Source: RGIG5579 sp045590715
Lineage (GTDB): Bacteria > Bacillota > Clostridia > Oscillospirales > SIG627
Assembly (NCBI GenBank): GCA_045590715.1
Contig: JAZNRO010000124.1
Span: 1 to 64,000, forward strand
Direction: 5' to 3'
Length of the DNA stretch: 64,000 nucleotides
This document shows, piece after piece, positions 30,391-38,527 of this stretch (position 1 is the first letter of the stretch; each line of letters begins with the position of its first letter). The notes beneath the pieces are model-generated. The model saw only the letters and a list, made by a program, of their open reading frames with translations. It was not told the origin of the DNA and made no database searches. Both the position numbers and the translations under genes were made by a program.

Positions 30391-33360
30391 TTATGCGTTT
30401 GCTGCAACAGCAGCTGCCTGGATGTAGAAGAGGAATGCTTCAGCAGCTTCATCGGTTTCAGCAGCCATCTGTGCAAGAGTTGCAACGGAGCCGCGGAATT
30501 CGAAGTAAGCACCGCCTTCGTAGCCGTCCTTAACCTTCAGAGCGAAGTTTTCTTCCATATTCTGAGCAGCGAAGTACAGGTCGATAGTGATAGTCTGAGC
30601 ATCGGTATCTACAACAGCCTTATCAGCCCAATCCATAGCGTTGAAGGTAACCATCAGATCGGTGGGCATAGTAGAGAGAGTCAGAGTGAATCTAACGCCG
30701 GTAACGTTGGTCATGATGAAGTCAGCCTTCAGACCGGTAACGTCTGCCTGCTTTTCACCCTTTTCCAGGGAGAAGTCATATTCTTTAGCTTCAGCTTCGT
30801 AAGCGGAGGTGAAGCCTTCTTCATTTGCACCGCAAAGGTTTACAAGAGCCTGAGCCCAGGTCTGCCATGCACCGTCCAGCTGTTCTGCACCGAGAGCAGC
30901 GATGGTAGCAACAGACAGTTCAACGTCGGAAGCGAGAGAGCCGCCGAAGGTGAACGCGGTGTTGAAGTTGGGATAACCAACTGCGTAGGTAACTACGGAG
31001 TAGTAGGTTTCGTCGTAATCAGCGAGACCTTCTTCAGGATCTACAACAGAAGTACCGTTCATAAGGATGTCGTAGGTAAAGCCATCGATAGCATTAACTT
31101 CTTCTTTCAAGAACAGGAAGCGAATACCAAGAGCGGTATTGTTGTCGTCCATGATAACAGTAGCAGAAGCAGGAGCTACGGTGGTAGGAGCGGGAACGTA
31201 ACCGTCGGTTACGTAGATGTCGCCGTTTTCTTCAACAACCTTACCAACGTTGGTCTCATCGGTACCAGCCTGAGTGGTGGTAACAGTGAGGTTGCCAGCT
31301 GCGCCTACGAAGAGGATGCTGTAGGTGTCGGTATCAGCCCAAGAACCGGTGTTACGAACAACAACGGAACCGGTAGCATTATTTACGGTGATCTTAGCCT
31401 GATAGAAGTCAATACGACCGCCGTTCATAGAGAAGCTGTCGATTTCGAGACCATCAGTGTTGGAACCGAACTTAACGATATCGGTAGCTTTGGTGCTCAC
31501 AACTTCAAAGGTAGAAGAAGCAACAGTGGTATCAGCCTGCTTCTTGGTGATCATTTTTTCGAAATAACCGTCAGAAACGATGGTCTTAACGTCGCCTGCT
31601 ACAGCGCCGGTCTTATTTGCATTTTCTGCATAGAAGAGACCTTTGAACTGAGGATAGTTTGCGCCGGCAAGAGCATTTTCAGAGGTGCCTTCTTCATAGT
31701 CTGCTGCCTGACCGGTAATACCACAAATATTGTTGGTAATATTGATAGCCTCAGTGCTCTTGTTCTGTACGCCACCGTGGAAGGTGGACATCAGGATACC
31801 TGCAGTGATATTGTTTACGATATCAGCGTAGGTGTAGTAGCGAGATCCGAAGAACGCGCCGTTAATGGTACCGCCATTGATGTTGTTGGTAGCGGGTTTT
31901 GCATCTTCGCCGCTTACAGAACGGTTCTCCCATACGGAAGCACCGGAGTAATTATTGATGCTAGCGTTGCCTTCCAAAGTGAAGGTGTAGTTACCAGTTA
32001 CGTAACCGTTAAGGCTAGAAGCTCTGGTAGCCATAACATCACCGGTAACAACTGCGTCACCGCCAACGGTGATAGAGAAGTCGCCGATGAGGAATGCATC
32101 GCAGAAGCCCTGAACGGTGCCGATTACGTGACCGCCGAGAACGTTGATCTCGCAATCGCCATAGAAGAATTCAGCGGTAGTGCCGCCGCCATTGTTATCT
32201 GCATAGATGTTAGCAACGTTACCGGAGTAAACGGTAACTTCTGCCTGACCAACGGGCTTACCGAGAACCTGGAACATATTGATGCTATTAAAATCAGCAG
32301 TATCGGAATTTTCATTACCGTTATCGATGATGATCTTGGCATCAACTTCAAAAGGTCTAACGGTAGCCTGTCTGTTTGCAGCCTCGGTCAGATAGTCAGC
32401 ATTACCGTAAACGATTACGTCTTCGATTTCATTTGCGGGATCGCCGCCTCTCTGCATCAAGCCCTGGAAGGCTGCGATGTTTTCAGCGGTGAGATCAGAA
32501 CCGGAAGCAGTAATGTCATCAGACTTACCGTAAGTACCGGAAGGAGTTGCAGCAACGCCGGCACAGGTAATAAAGGTGTTTGCAGTAGTTACGCTGGTGC
32601 CTTTACCGAAGATGAAACCGGTGTCAACAAAGCCGTCGCCGTCTTTGTCGTTAGCGGTGATCTTTTCGGGCTGAGCTACGTTGCTAGCCTGCCAGTTGTA
32701 GAAAGTATCTCCGCCATAAGCGTCAGCATTGAAATAAAGTTTCTTGCCTTCTGCGGGAGTGGGAAGATTTACGTCATGGAAGGTAACCAGACCGGAACCT
32801 GCCTGGATGTAAGCGTCTTCACCAGAAGTAACGGAGAAGGTCACATTGGTGAAGAAGTAATCATTTGCAAATTCTAAACGATCGGTCTTGTTGATCTTGA
32901 GGGTAGAAGCTTTGTCCGCTTCAATACCTTCAATGACGATGGGGAGTTTGGTGTTGTCTTCTCTGAAGATAGTCATCGCACCGAAAGCGGTTTTGCCACT
33001 CTTACCGGTGTTTTTACCGTCTGAAAAGGCAGTCAGAGAGTCCTTGAATTTTACAACGAGGACAGATCCTGCTTCGTAGGCCTGGGTTCTAACAGCTGCA
33101 TCAGTCAATACAGCGTAAAGATTCCAAGCGCTCTTCAGAACGGTGTCTTCTGAAGTCAAGCCTGCTTCATCAGCGGTAGCACCGCCGCCCAAAGCATAGT
33201 AGATTTTGGTCGCACCTTCTCTGGGGTCGGAGTAAGAATACTCGTACTCAGCGGGTGCTTCAGTTTCTTCTGCTGCAACGCCGGTAGCCAAGGCACCTGC
33301 TACACAGGAGAACAGCATCAAAACTGCGAGAAATACAGAAAGAAGTTTTGTAATTCTCAT
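30391..33360 (-). CDS. Large secreted adhesin-like protein
   Basis: 989 residues from the ATG at 33360 behind AAAGGAGG; earlier in-frame codons lie in the leader. A Sec signal peptide (about 1-30) is followed by an acidic, Thr/Asn/Gly-rich region of some 650 residues with repeated short strands such as ITVGGDAVVTGDV, FTLEGNASI and INGGTINGAFFG, as in right-handed beta-helix surface proteins. A threonine/alanine/proline linker leads to a C-terminal domain of about 240 residues beginning GIRFLFLKEEV. No LPxTG motif, dockerin or membrane tail is seen, so the mode of attachment is unknown. Co-transcribed with the 59-aa gene. Confidence 0.72.
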   Translation of the reverse strand: MRITKLLSVFLAVLMLFSCVAGALATGVAAEETEAPAEYEYSYSDPREGATKIYYALGGGATADEAGLTSEDTVLKSAWNLYAVLTDAAVRTQAYEAGSVLVVKFKDSLTAFSDGKNTGKSGKTAFGAMTIFREDNTKLPIVIEGIEADKASTLKINKTDRLEFANDYFFTNVTFSVTSGEDAYIQAGSGLVTFHDVNLPTPAEGKKLYFNADAYGGDTFYNWQASNVAQPEKITANDKDGDGFVDTGFIFGKGTSVTTANTFITCAGVAATPSGTYGKSDDITASGSDLTAENIAAFQGLMQRGGDPANEIEDVIVYGNADYLTEAANRQATVRPFEVDAKIIIDNGNENSDTADFNSINMFQVLGKPVGQAEVTVYSGNVANIYADNNGGGTTAEFFYGDCEINVLGGHVIGTVQGFCDAFLIGDFSITVGGDAVVTGDVMATRASSLNGYVTGNYTFTLEGNASINNYSGASVWENRSVSGEDAKPATNNINGGTINGAFFGSRYYTYADIVNNITAGILMSTFHGGVQNKSTEAINITNNICGITGQAADYEEGTSENALAGANYPQFKGLFYAENANKTGAVAGDVKTIVSDGYFEKMITKKQADTTVASSTFEVVSTKATDIVKFGSNTDGLEIDSFSMNGGRIDFYQAKITVNNATGSVVVRNTGSWADTDTYSILFVGAAGNLTVTTTQAGTDETNVGKVVEENGDIYVTDGYVPAPTTVAPASATVIMDDNNTALGIRFLFLKEEVNAIDGFTYDILMNGTSVVDPEEGLADYDETYYSVVTYAVGYPNFNTAFTFGGSLASDVELSVATIAALGAEQLDGAWQTWAQALVNLCGANEEGFTSAYEAEAKEYDFSLEKGEKQADVTGLKADFIMTNVTGVRFTLTLSTMPTDLMVTFNAMDWADKAVVDTDAQTITIDLYFAAQNMEENFALKVKDGYEGGAYFEFRGSVATLAQMAAETDEAAEAFLFYIQAAAVAANA

Positions 33361-33460
33361 TTTGGGTTTTCCTCCTTTTAAATTTCTACCCTTTGGGTAG
33401 ATTAATATTGTTACGTAAGTGGTAGGCTGCAAAAGGAAACAATACCACCTATGCAAAGAT

Positions 33461-33489
33461 ATTCTATCAAAGAATAATCTTTTCGTCAA
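33461..33489 (-). promoter_or_regulatory. Promoter of the adhesin-like gene
   Basis: Minus-strand TTGACG (33489-33484), 17-base spacer, TAGAAT (33466-33461). The leader of about 95 bases contains a CTACCC/GGGTAG hairpin (33386-33400) just before the ribosome site. Confidence 0.72.
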
Positions 33490-33699
33490 CCTTTTCTCAT
33501 TATTTAATTTTAACAAAAATAAAGTTCACAATTTGTTCAGCTTTGCTTTTCGTCCCAAGATCTAGCAAAAAGGTTTAAATTCCGGCATTTTTTGCTATAT
33601 GTGGAAATTCCTTCCTTTTATTATATATAGAGAAAATATGAGTTTTGCATTGAATTTGCGGGCCGTCGGGGATGTGCACACAAGCACACATAGTATTTT
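33490..33699. other. Gene-free AT-rich spacer
   Basis: No gene seen. It has one inverted repeat, AGCAAAAA with TTTTTGCT (about 33563-33594), and ends in the flank of the REP-like array. Confidence 0.55.
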
Positions 33700-33887
33700 G
33701 TAGGGGCAAACTGTGTTCGCCCGCCAGGGTTTGTACAGATTTCACGGGCGAACACAGTTCGCCCCTACGGATTGATTGTTTTACAGGCGAACACAGTTTG
33801 TCCGTACGGGTTGTTTGCGTTGCGGGCGAACACAGTTCGCCCCTACAATAGTTTGTTTTATGGGTGCACAAAGTTTGTCCGTACGGG
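33700..33887. repeat. REP-like array, five units
   Basis: Units at 33700-33722 (GTAGGGGCAAAC...), 33745-33768 (inverted, ending GTTCGCCCCTAC), 33786-33810, 33822-33846 and 33862-33887. The first two form the same 69-base doublet as copy A; the third and fifth are diverged (TTTGTCCGTACGGG ends). The array lies directly downstream of the RAYT gene, where such transposases usually keep their repeats. Confidence 0.85.
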
Positions 33888-33903
33888 TATGTGTGAGCAA
33901 AAT

Positions 33904-33931
33904 AAAAAAAGACCCCGAGAGGTCTTTTTTA
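33904..33931 (-). terminator. Terminator of the RAYT gene
   Basis: AAAAAAGACC (33905-33914) and GGTCTTTTTT (33921-33930); on the minus strand it overlaps the RAYT stop codon. Confidence 0.85.
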
Positions 33932-34106
33932 TTCAACGTATAATTCATCTTCCCGCCATTTTATCGGATTGGAATAGATATAATTGCAAATTTTCACATA
34001 TTCTTCCTCGGAACGGATAACGCGATCATAGAACGAACGTTGAAATACAGATTGGCCTATGCTTTTTGTTATTTTCCCTTTGAATTGCTTCACCATCTGC
34101 GATACC

Positions 34107-34128
34107 GTAGGGGCGAACTGTGTTCGCC
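34107..34128. repeat. REP-like unit inside the RAYT gene (first)
   Basis: GTAGGGGCGAACTGTGTTCG continuing CC, identical to the consensus of the intergenic units. On the coding strand it is read as RRTQFAPT, right after the HUH region. Confidence 0.9.
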
Positions 34129-34275
34129 TGTCATCTATCTTTTCGATTCGCAATACTAAATGAATATGATTGGGCATAATCACATAATAATCAATCTTGA
34201 CATTTTCGTAAACAGTGTTCCATCGCTCTAATTCAGTTTCAACGCAAATGCCAATAGAAGACAACGGTAAATTTT

Positions 34276-34300
34276 GCGGGCGAACACAGTTCGCCCCTAC
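34276..34300. repeat. REP-like unit inside the RAYT gene (second)
   Basis: Same unit in the opposite orientation (ends GTTCGCCCCTAC on the plus strand). On the coding strand it is read as VGANCVRP, upstream of the HUH region. Confidence 0.9.
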
Positions 34301-34449
34301 ATGCACATAATCATATTTTCCAATTTCAAAACCGTTTTTCCACAAAATCGGGCTTTTGGCTTCGGTACAAATGGTGATGAAATATCTGCCCTCAGAAGAA
34401 TAATCGTGCTTATCCCAACGAATTTGCTTTCTTATTTTTAAATCTTTAT

Positions 34450-35400
34450 TCATTTCTTTAAAGTAAGGCAGACCCAGCCGCCGCTGCGGTGAGTATCGGA
34501 GAGGAGAAAACCGTTCTTTAATAAAATAGAACGGATCTCCTCTTCCCTTTCTTCCAAAATACCGGAAGCAAGAAGGGTGCCGCCCTCTTTCAGAGCCTTG
34601 AAAAGATAGGGTGCCATTTCGCCGATGATACCGGCTACGATATTGGCGCAAATGAGATCAAAGTCCTTGCCCATTTCCTCCCGTTTATCAGAATCGGAAA
34701 TGATATCGCCACAGATAAAGGCTTTTTCCTCTATCACAATACCGTTTTTCTCAAAATTTTCCCGGGCGGTGCGTACGGCGGCTTCATCAATATCCACCGA
34801 GATACACTCTCCTGCGCCCAGTTTCATAGCGCCGATACCGAGAATACCGGAGCCACAGCCCATATCCAAAACGCGATCGCCTTTTTTCAGGGAGCGCTCC
34901 ACTCCCTCCAGGCAAAGGCGGGTAGTATCGTGAGTACCGCTACCGAAAGCGGCGGCAGGGTCAATATCAATGACGGCTCTATCCCCTACCTCTTTGGCGC
35001 TGACCTCTTCCCAGCAAGGCTTGATGAAAAGGCGCTCTCCTACGGGGAAGGGATAAAAGTACTGTTTCCAGCGGGTATCCCAATCACTATTTTCTACCAG
35101 AATGATCTCACCGCTGACATCAGAATAACCCAGGTTTTCGCAAACGCCCAAAAGGAAGGATAAGATCTCCTCCGCGCGGGGTCGATCGGAAACGTCAAAA
35201 TAAAATTTAATTTCCGGCGGGAGATCCTGCTTTTCAAAGAGATCATCCTCAATATAATCGCAGAACATTTCCCCGGCGGATTCTAACAGATCGGAATGAT
35301 CCAGGATTTCAAAAGTGTCATACCCCCCTGCAACAAGAAAGGTCGATACAAGATCGACCTTTTCTTTGGGGAGCTTGATTTTCAGCTCTAAATAATCCAT
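34450..35400 (-). CDS. prmA: Ribosomal protein L11 methyltransferase
   Basis: 316 residues. N-terminal substrate domain starting MDYLELKIKLPKEKVD, then the SAM domain with DPAAAFGSGTHDTTRLCLE (about 143-161), VLDMGCGSGILGIGAMKLGA and ICANIVAGII, the PrmA motifs. It trimethylates L11 at several lysines. Its start overlaps the stop of the small P-loop gene and its stop overlaps the RAYT start, so the transposase appears to have inserted at the very end of prmA without harming it. Confidence 0.95.
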   Translation of the reverse strand: MDYLELKIKLPKEKVDLVSTFLVAGGYDTFEILDHSDLLESAGEMFCDYIEDDLFEKQDLPPEIKFYFDVSDRPRAEEILSFLLGVCENLGYSDVSGEIILVENSDWDTRWKQYFYPFPVGERLFIKPCWEEVSAKEVGDRAVIDIDPAAAFGSGTHDTTRLCLEGVERSLKKGDRVLDMGCGSGILGIGAMKLGAGECISVDIDEAAVRTARENFEKNGIVIEEKAFICGDIISDSDKREEMGKDFDLICANIVAGIIGEMAPYLFKALKEGGTLLASGILEEREEEIRSILLKNGFLLSDTHRSGGWVCLTLKK

Positions 35401-35810
35401 CAGAATACGAACTTCTCCAGTTCTGCGGGGAGATCGGACTGATCAATGGAAGAAGTGCATACGCAGGAAACTTCATACTTTTTGCAGAGAGCTTCCAGCT
35501 TCTGGGTGAAGGCGGTCCAAGCTGCTTTATCATCGCCGCAGATACGAAGGGCGGAGTCGATGAAAAGATCCTTCACGTCATAATTGGTAGCGAGAATGCC
35601 GGAAACCAAGCCGTAGAGCTCGGCGGCTCCGCTTACGTCATAAGCCTCGGTATCAACCAGGCGAACTTTGTGATTTACGTCAAAAATAAGTTTATTGGAC
35701 TTTTCTACGCAAACAACATTACCGGGAGAAGTTTCTACCGCTTTGTTTGCCAGCTCGATCAGCTGCTTTGTCTTGCCGCTGCCCTTTAAACCGATGATCA
35801 ATTTTAACAT
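35400..35810 (-). CDS. Small P-loop ATPase-like protein, unknown function
   Basis: 136 residues beginning MLKLIIGLKGSGKTKQLIE, with Walker A GLKGSGKT (7-14). A hydrophobic strand ending DLFIDSALRI may be Walker B. No further domains. From memory, clostridial relatives are often labelled PilT-like ATP-binding proteins, but there is no pilus gene here and that label has little support. It overlaps prmA by one base and has its own promoter. Confidence 0.75.
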   Translation of the reverse strand: MLKLIIGLKGSGKTKQLIELANKAVETSPGNVVCVEKSNKLIFDVNHKVRLVDTEAYDVSGAAELYGLVSGILATNYDVKDLFIDSALRICGDDKAAWTAFTQKLEALCKKYEVSCVCTSSIDQSDLPAELEKFVF

Positions 35811-35861
35811 AATAAAACCATTCCTTTCCAGTTCCCCGTAAGGGGCCTGTTTCTTTTCAAT

Positions 35862-35890
35862 ATGTTACCATATTTTGAACAAATTTGCAA
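35862..35890 (-). promoter_or_regulatory. Promoter of the small P-loop gene/prmA/RAYT unit
   Basis: Minus-strand TTGCAA (35890-35885), 17-base spacer, TAACAT (35867-35862). A CCCC/GGGG hairpin lies in the leader at about 35834-35845. Confidence 0.6.
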
Positions 35891-36015
35891 TAGGATTTTT
35901 CGCTTTTTTCAAAAAAAAGTTCATTTCGTGAAAATATCACAAGGTCAAAGGGCTTTTTTATCTATTTTCTCCTAAATTCTCAGCTTTTTATCCCAAAGAA
36001 GAAAGCTTCAAAATC

Positions 36016-36044
36016 TTGACAGCAATAAAAATGGATGTTACAAT
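36016..36044 (+). promoter_or_regulatory. Promoter of the Crp/Fnr-ABC importer operon
   Basis: TTGACA (36016-36021), 17-base spacer, TACAAT (36039-36044). A TTG start within the -35 is ruled out, so the gene begins at the ATG at 36088. Confidence 0.85.
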
Positions 36045-36087
36045 AGAAACAACAAAAGTGTATCAAATGGGACAGTTTGGAGGGCCA

Positions 36088-36747
36088 ATGGAAGAGAGAT
36101 ATCTGGAAGTTTTATATTCCTGTCCCCTTTTTCGCGGGACTACTGCACTTGAGATGGCCTCGGCACTGAAGCGATGCGGAGCAGTAACGGTAAATTTTTC
36201 TGCCAAAGAAGAAATTTCCTGTATGGAAGAGGGGCTGGGGCGCCTGGGTATTCTTATTTCCGGTGAGATCAAGGTATGTTCCCCGGGAGAAAAAGAGACG
36301 GTGCTCAATCATCTTGGGCCCGGTGATATTTTCGGTGTTTCCGCCTTTTTCGGCAGCGGGGGCGCTGAAACCAGGATATTGACGCAAAAAGAATGTGTTA
36401 TTTTATTTATTCGGGAAGACCGGGCAGAGCCGTTATGGGAAAACCGGGTAATGAGGAAAAATCTGATTTCCTTTCTGACCGACCGCATTTGTTTTTTGAG
36501 TCGGAAGATCGCCGCTTTTACCGAGGGCAGTGCCAAGAGCACCTTATGCCGACATCTTTTGCAAAAGGCCGACGAATGCGGGTGCTGTAAAATAGAAAAT
36601 TCTTATTCGGCACTGGCGAAGGAGCTGAACCTGGGAAGAGCCAGTTTGTATCGGTCACTGGACGAGCTGACCTTAGAAGGTCTTATCAAAAAAGAAAAAA
36701 AAGAGATCCTGCTACTGAATAAGGATGCTCTTAATATGTATTTATAA
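36088..36747 (+). CDS. Crp/Fnr family transcriptional regulator
   Basis: 219 residues from the ATG at 36088 behind GGAGG. The N-terminal cupin-like sensor has LYSCPLFRG, ILISGEIKVCSPGEKE and LGPGDIFGVSAFFG; the C-terminal helix-turn-helix is SYSALAKELNLGRASLYRSL. The cAMP-binding arginine-serine pair is not evident. Cysteines occur (C11, C29, C45 approximately, plus the CGCC pair near 170), but no clear Fnr-type cluster. It starts an operon with an ABC importer, which it may control together with an unknown effector. Confidence 0.88.
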   Translation: MEERYLEVLYSCPLFRGTTALEMASALKRCGAVTVNFSAKEEISCMEEGLGRLGILISGEIKVCSPGEKETVLNHLGPGDIFGVSAFFGSGGAETRILTQKECVILFIREDRAEPLWENRVMRKNLISFLTDRICFLSRKIAAFTEGSAKSTLCRHLLQKADECGCCKIENSYSALAKELNLGRASLYRSLDELTLEGLIKKEKKEILLLNKDALNMYL

Positions 36748-36765
36748 AAAAGGACGGTAATAAAA

Positions 36766-37782
36766 ATGAAAAAACTATTTGCTTTGCTTTTAGCCCTTTC
36801 CCTTCTTATTTCCCTTGCTTCCTGCGGGAAGGCAGAGAACAAAAATACCACCGGTGAAGTTACGGAAACGGTGGAAACGGCGGATGACGCTACCATTCGT
36901 CTTCTTGCTATGACCGGACCTACGGGTATGGGTCTTGCAAAACTCCTGCACGACAACAAAGAGGACGGGGAAAACGCCCGATACGAAGCACAGCTTGTTT
37001 CTTCTCCGGACCAGGTAGTAGGCCCTATTGCCAACGGAACTTGCGATATTGCGGCGGTGCCCATTAACCTTGCTTCTACTCTTTATCAGAGGACGGGCGG
37101 CGGTGTTACCATTCTTTGCGCCAACACCTTGGGCGTTCTTTACATGGTGCAGGACGGCATTTGGATCACACATATGAAAGATCTTGTAGGCAAGACCATT
37201 TACGCACCCAATCCCGGCTCTACGCCGGAATACGTTCTGCGGTACGTACTGAAAGAAAACGGAATCGATCCGGACAAGGACGTAACCTTAGAATTTCTCA
37301 CCGGCGGCGATGAGGTAGCGGCAAAGCTTGCTTCTACGCCCGGTGCGGTTGGTATGCTCCCTGAACCCAAGCTTTCCGCTTTTTTGTCCCAGAATCCTTC
37401 ATTCAACGTATGTTTTAATATGACCGAGGAATGGGACAAGGTAAGCGGCGAAGGAAACACGCTCATCCAGGGCGTATTCGTGGCAAGAAAGGATTTCGTA
37501 AAGGAGCATCCTGCTTTAGTGGAGAAATTCCTTACTGATTACAAGGAAAGCCAGAAGGCGGTAAACGAAGATAAAGATAAGGGCGCAGAGTGGATCGTAG
37601 AAGCGGGAATCATCCCCAAAGCGCCTCTTGCCAAAAAGGCCATCCCCGGCTGTAACATCACTTATCTTGACGGAAAAGAAATGAAAAATGGCGTTCAAAA
37701 GTGCTTGAAGGTCCTTTTCGACTATAATCCGAAGAGCGTAGGCGGCGCTTTACCCGCTGATGATATTTACTATGAAAAATAA
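36766..37782 (+). CDS. ABC importer substrate-binding lipoprotein, NitT/TauT type
   Basis: 338 residues. Signal peptide with lipobox LASC (Cys about 20), then a two-lobe binding protein of the NMT1/SsuA type: LAMTGPTGMGLAKLL, GTCDIAAVPINLAS, NTLGVLYMV, GKTIYAPNPGSTPEYVLRYVL and GAVGMLPEPKLSAF. Members of the group bind nitrate, taurine, alkanesulfonates, thiamine precursors or riboflavin; the ligand cannot be read from sequence. It overlaps the permease gene and follows the regulator by 18 bases. Confidence 0.87.
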   Translation: MKKLFALLLALSLLISLASCGKAENKNTTGEVTETVETADDATIRLLAMTGPTGMGLAKLLHDNKEDGENARYEAQLVSSPDQVVGPIANGTCDIAAVPINLASTLYQRTGGGVTILCANTLGVLYMVQDGIWITHMKDLVGKTIYAPNPGSTPEYVLRYVLKENGIDPDKDVTLEFLTGGDEVAAKLASTPGAVGMLPEPKLSAFLSQNPSFNVCFNMTEEWDKVSGEGNTLIQGVFVARKDFVKEHPALVEKFLTDYKESQKAVNEDKDKGAEWIVEAGIIPKAPLAKKAIPGCNITYLDGKEMKNGVQKCLKVLFDYNPKSVGGALPADDIYYEK

Positions 37783-38527
37783 GTTTTTCAAAAGAAGCGT
37801 CGGCACTCTTTTTGCCCTTCTTTTCTGGGTTCTTTTATGGCAGATCCTGGCCAAAAAAGCAAATCTGCACTTGATCCTTCCTACCCCGGGAGCGGTTTTC
37901 AAAAGACTTGCGGAGCTTGTTTCTACCCCGGTGTTTTACAAGCTTTTGGGCACCTCTTTTCTCCGGGTAATGTGGGGATTTTCCCTGGGGCTGATCCTAG
38001 GCTTTACCCTGGGATTTTGCGCCAGTATCCTCTCTCCCATCAAGGTTCTTTTAGAGCCGATCATGAGTGTACTGCGGGCTACGCCCGTTGCATCCTTTAT
38101 TCTGGTAGTCCTCTTCTGGACGGAAACGGGACGGGTGCCGGGTTTTATCAGTTTGATGATGGTGCTGCCTATCGTATTTCAGAGCACTCTTACAGGATTT
38201 CAGCGCACAGATCCATCCTTTGAAGAGCTGAAAACTGCCTTTCGTATTCCCCCGATCCGCGGATTTTTTAAAATTGATCTGCCCCAGGTCCTTCCCTTCG
38301 TTTTCAGCGGCGCGAAGACCTCTTTAGGTCTTTCCTGGAAGGCGGGAATTGCGGCAGAGGTGCTGGCCCTTCCCAAGGTTTCCGTAGGCTATATGATCTA
38401 TAACGCCAAGATGTATCTGGAAACGGTAGATCTTTACGCCTGGACGCTGGCAATTATCATTTTCAGTATCGCACTGGAAAAGATGCTTTCTCTGATCTTC
38501 TCCGGCAGGAGGTGGGAAGATGCTTAA
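37772..38527 (+). CDS. ABC importer permease, NitT/TauT type
   Basis: 251 residues from the ATG at 37772 (another ATG at 37760 is possible; neither has a good ribosome site, as expected for coupled translation inside the preceding gene). Six hydrophobic helices, with the ATPase-contact loop ELKTAFRIPPIRGFFKIDLPQVLP standing where the EAA motif lies and GLSWKAGIAAEVLALP after it. Forms the membrane channel of the importer. Overlaps the ATPase gene by eight bases. Confidence 0.87.
   Translation: MKNKFFKRSVGTLFALLFWVLLWQILAKKANLHLILPTPGAVFKRLAELVSTPVFYKLLGTSFLRVMWGFSLGLILGFTLGFCASILSPIKVLLEPIMSVLRATPVASFILVVLFWTETGRVPGFISLMMVLPIVFQSTLTGFQRTDPSFEELKTAFRIPPIRGFFKIDLPQVLPFVFSGAKTSLGLSWKAGIAAEVLALPKVSVGYMIYNAKMYLETVDLYAWTLAIIIFSIALEKMLSLIFSGRRWEDA

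Larger units (their letters stand above)
33929..34453 (-). mobile_element. REP-associated tyrosine transposase (RAYT, Y1/HUH family)
   Basis: 174 residues from the ATG at 34453, which overlaps the prmA stop by four bases. The fold markers are GRYFITICT (about 22-30), the HUH pair in MPNHIHLVL (H96, H98) and the RAYT C-terminal block FYDRVIRSEEEYVKICNYIY plus NPIKW, which contains the candidate catalytic Tyr. RAYTs cut and move REP sequences as single strands. Residues 52-59 (VGANCVRP) and 109-116 (RRTQFAPT) are encoded by two copies of the REP-like repeat, in opposite orientation and both in frame. Confidence 0.88.

Noticed and set aside
33575..33871. 98-residue open frame on the minus strand across the REP-like array
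   Set aside because: Its codons are the repeat units themselves (repeated CSPV-type segments), it has no ribosome site, and the frame results from the repeats.
33700..33887. Possible CRISPR array
   Set aside because: The repeated units alternate in orientation, vary in sequence, have unequal spacing and no cas genes are present; they match REP elements beside a RAYT.
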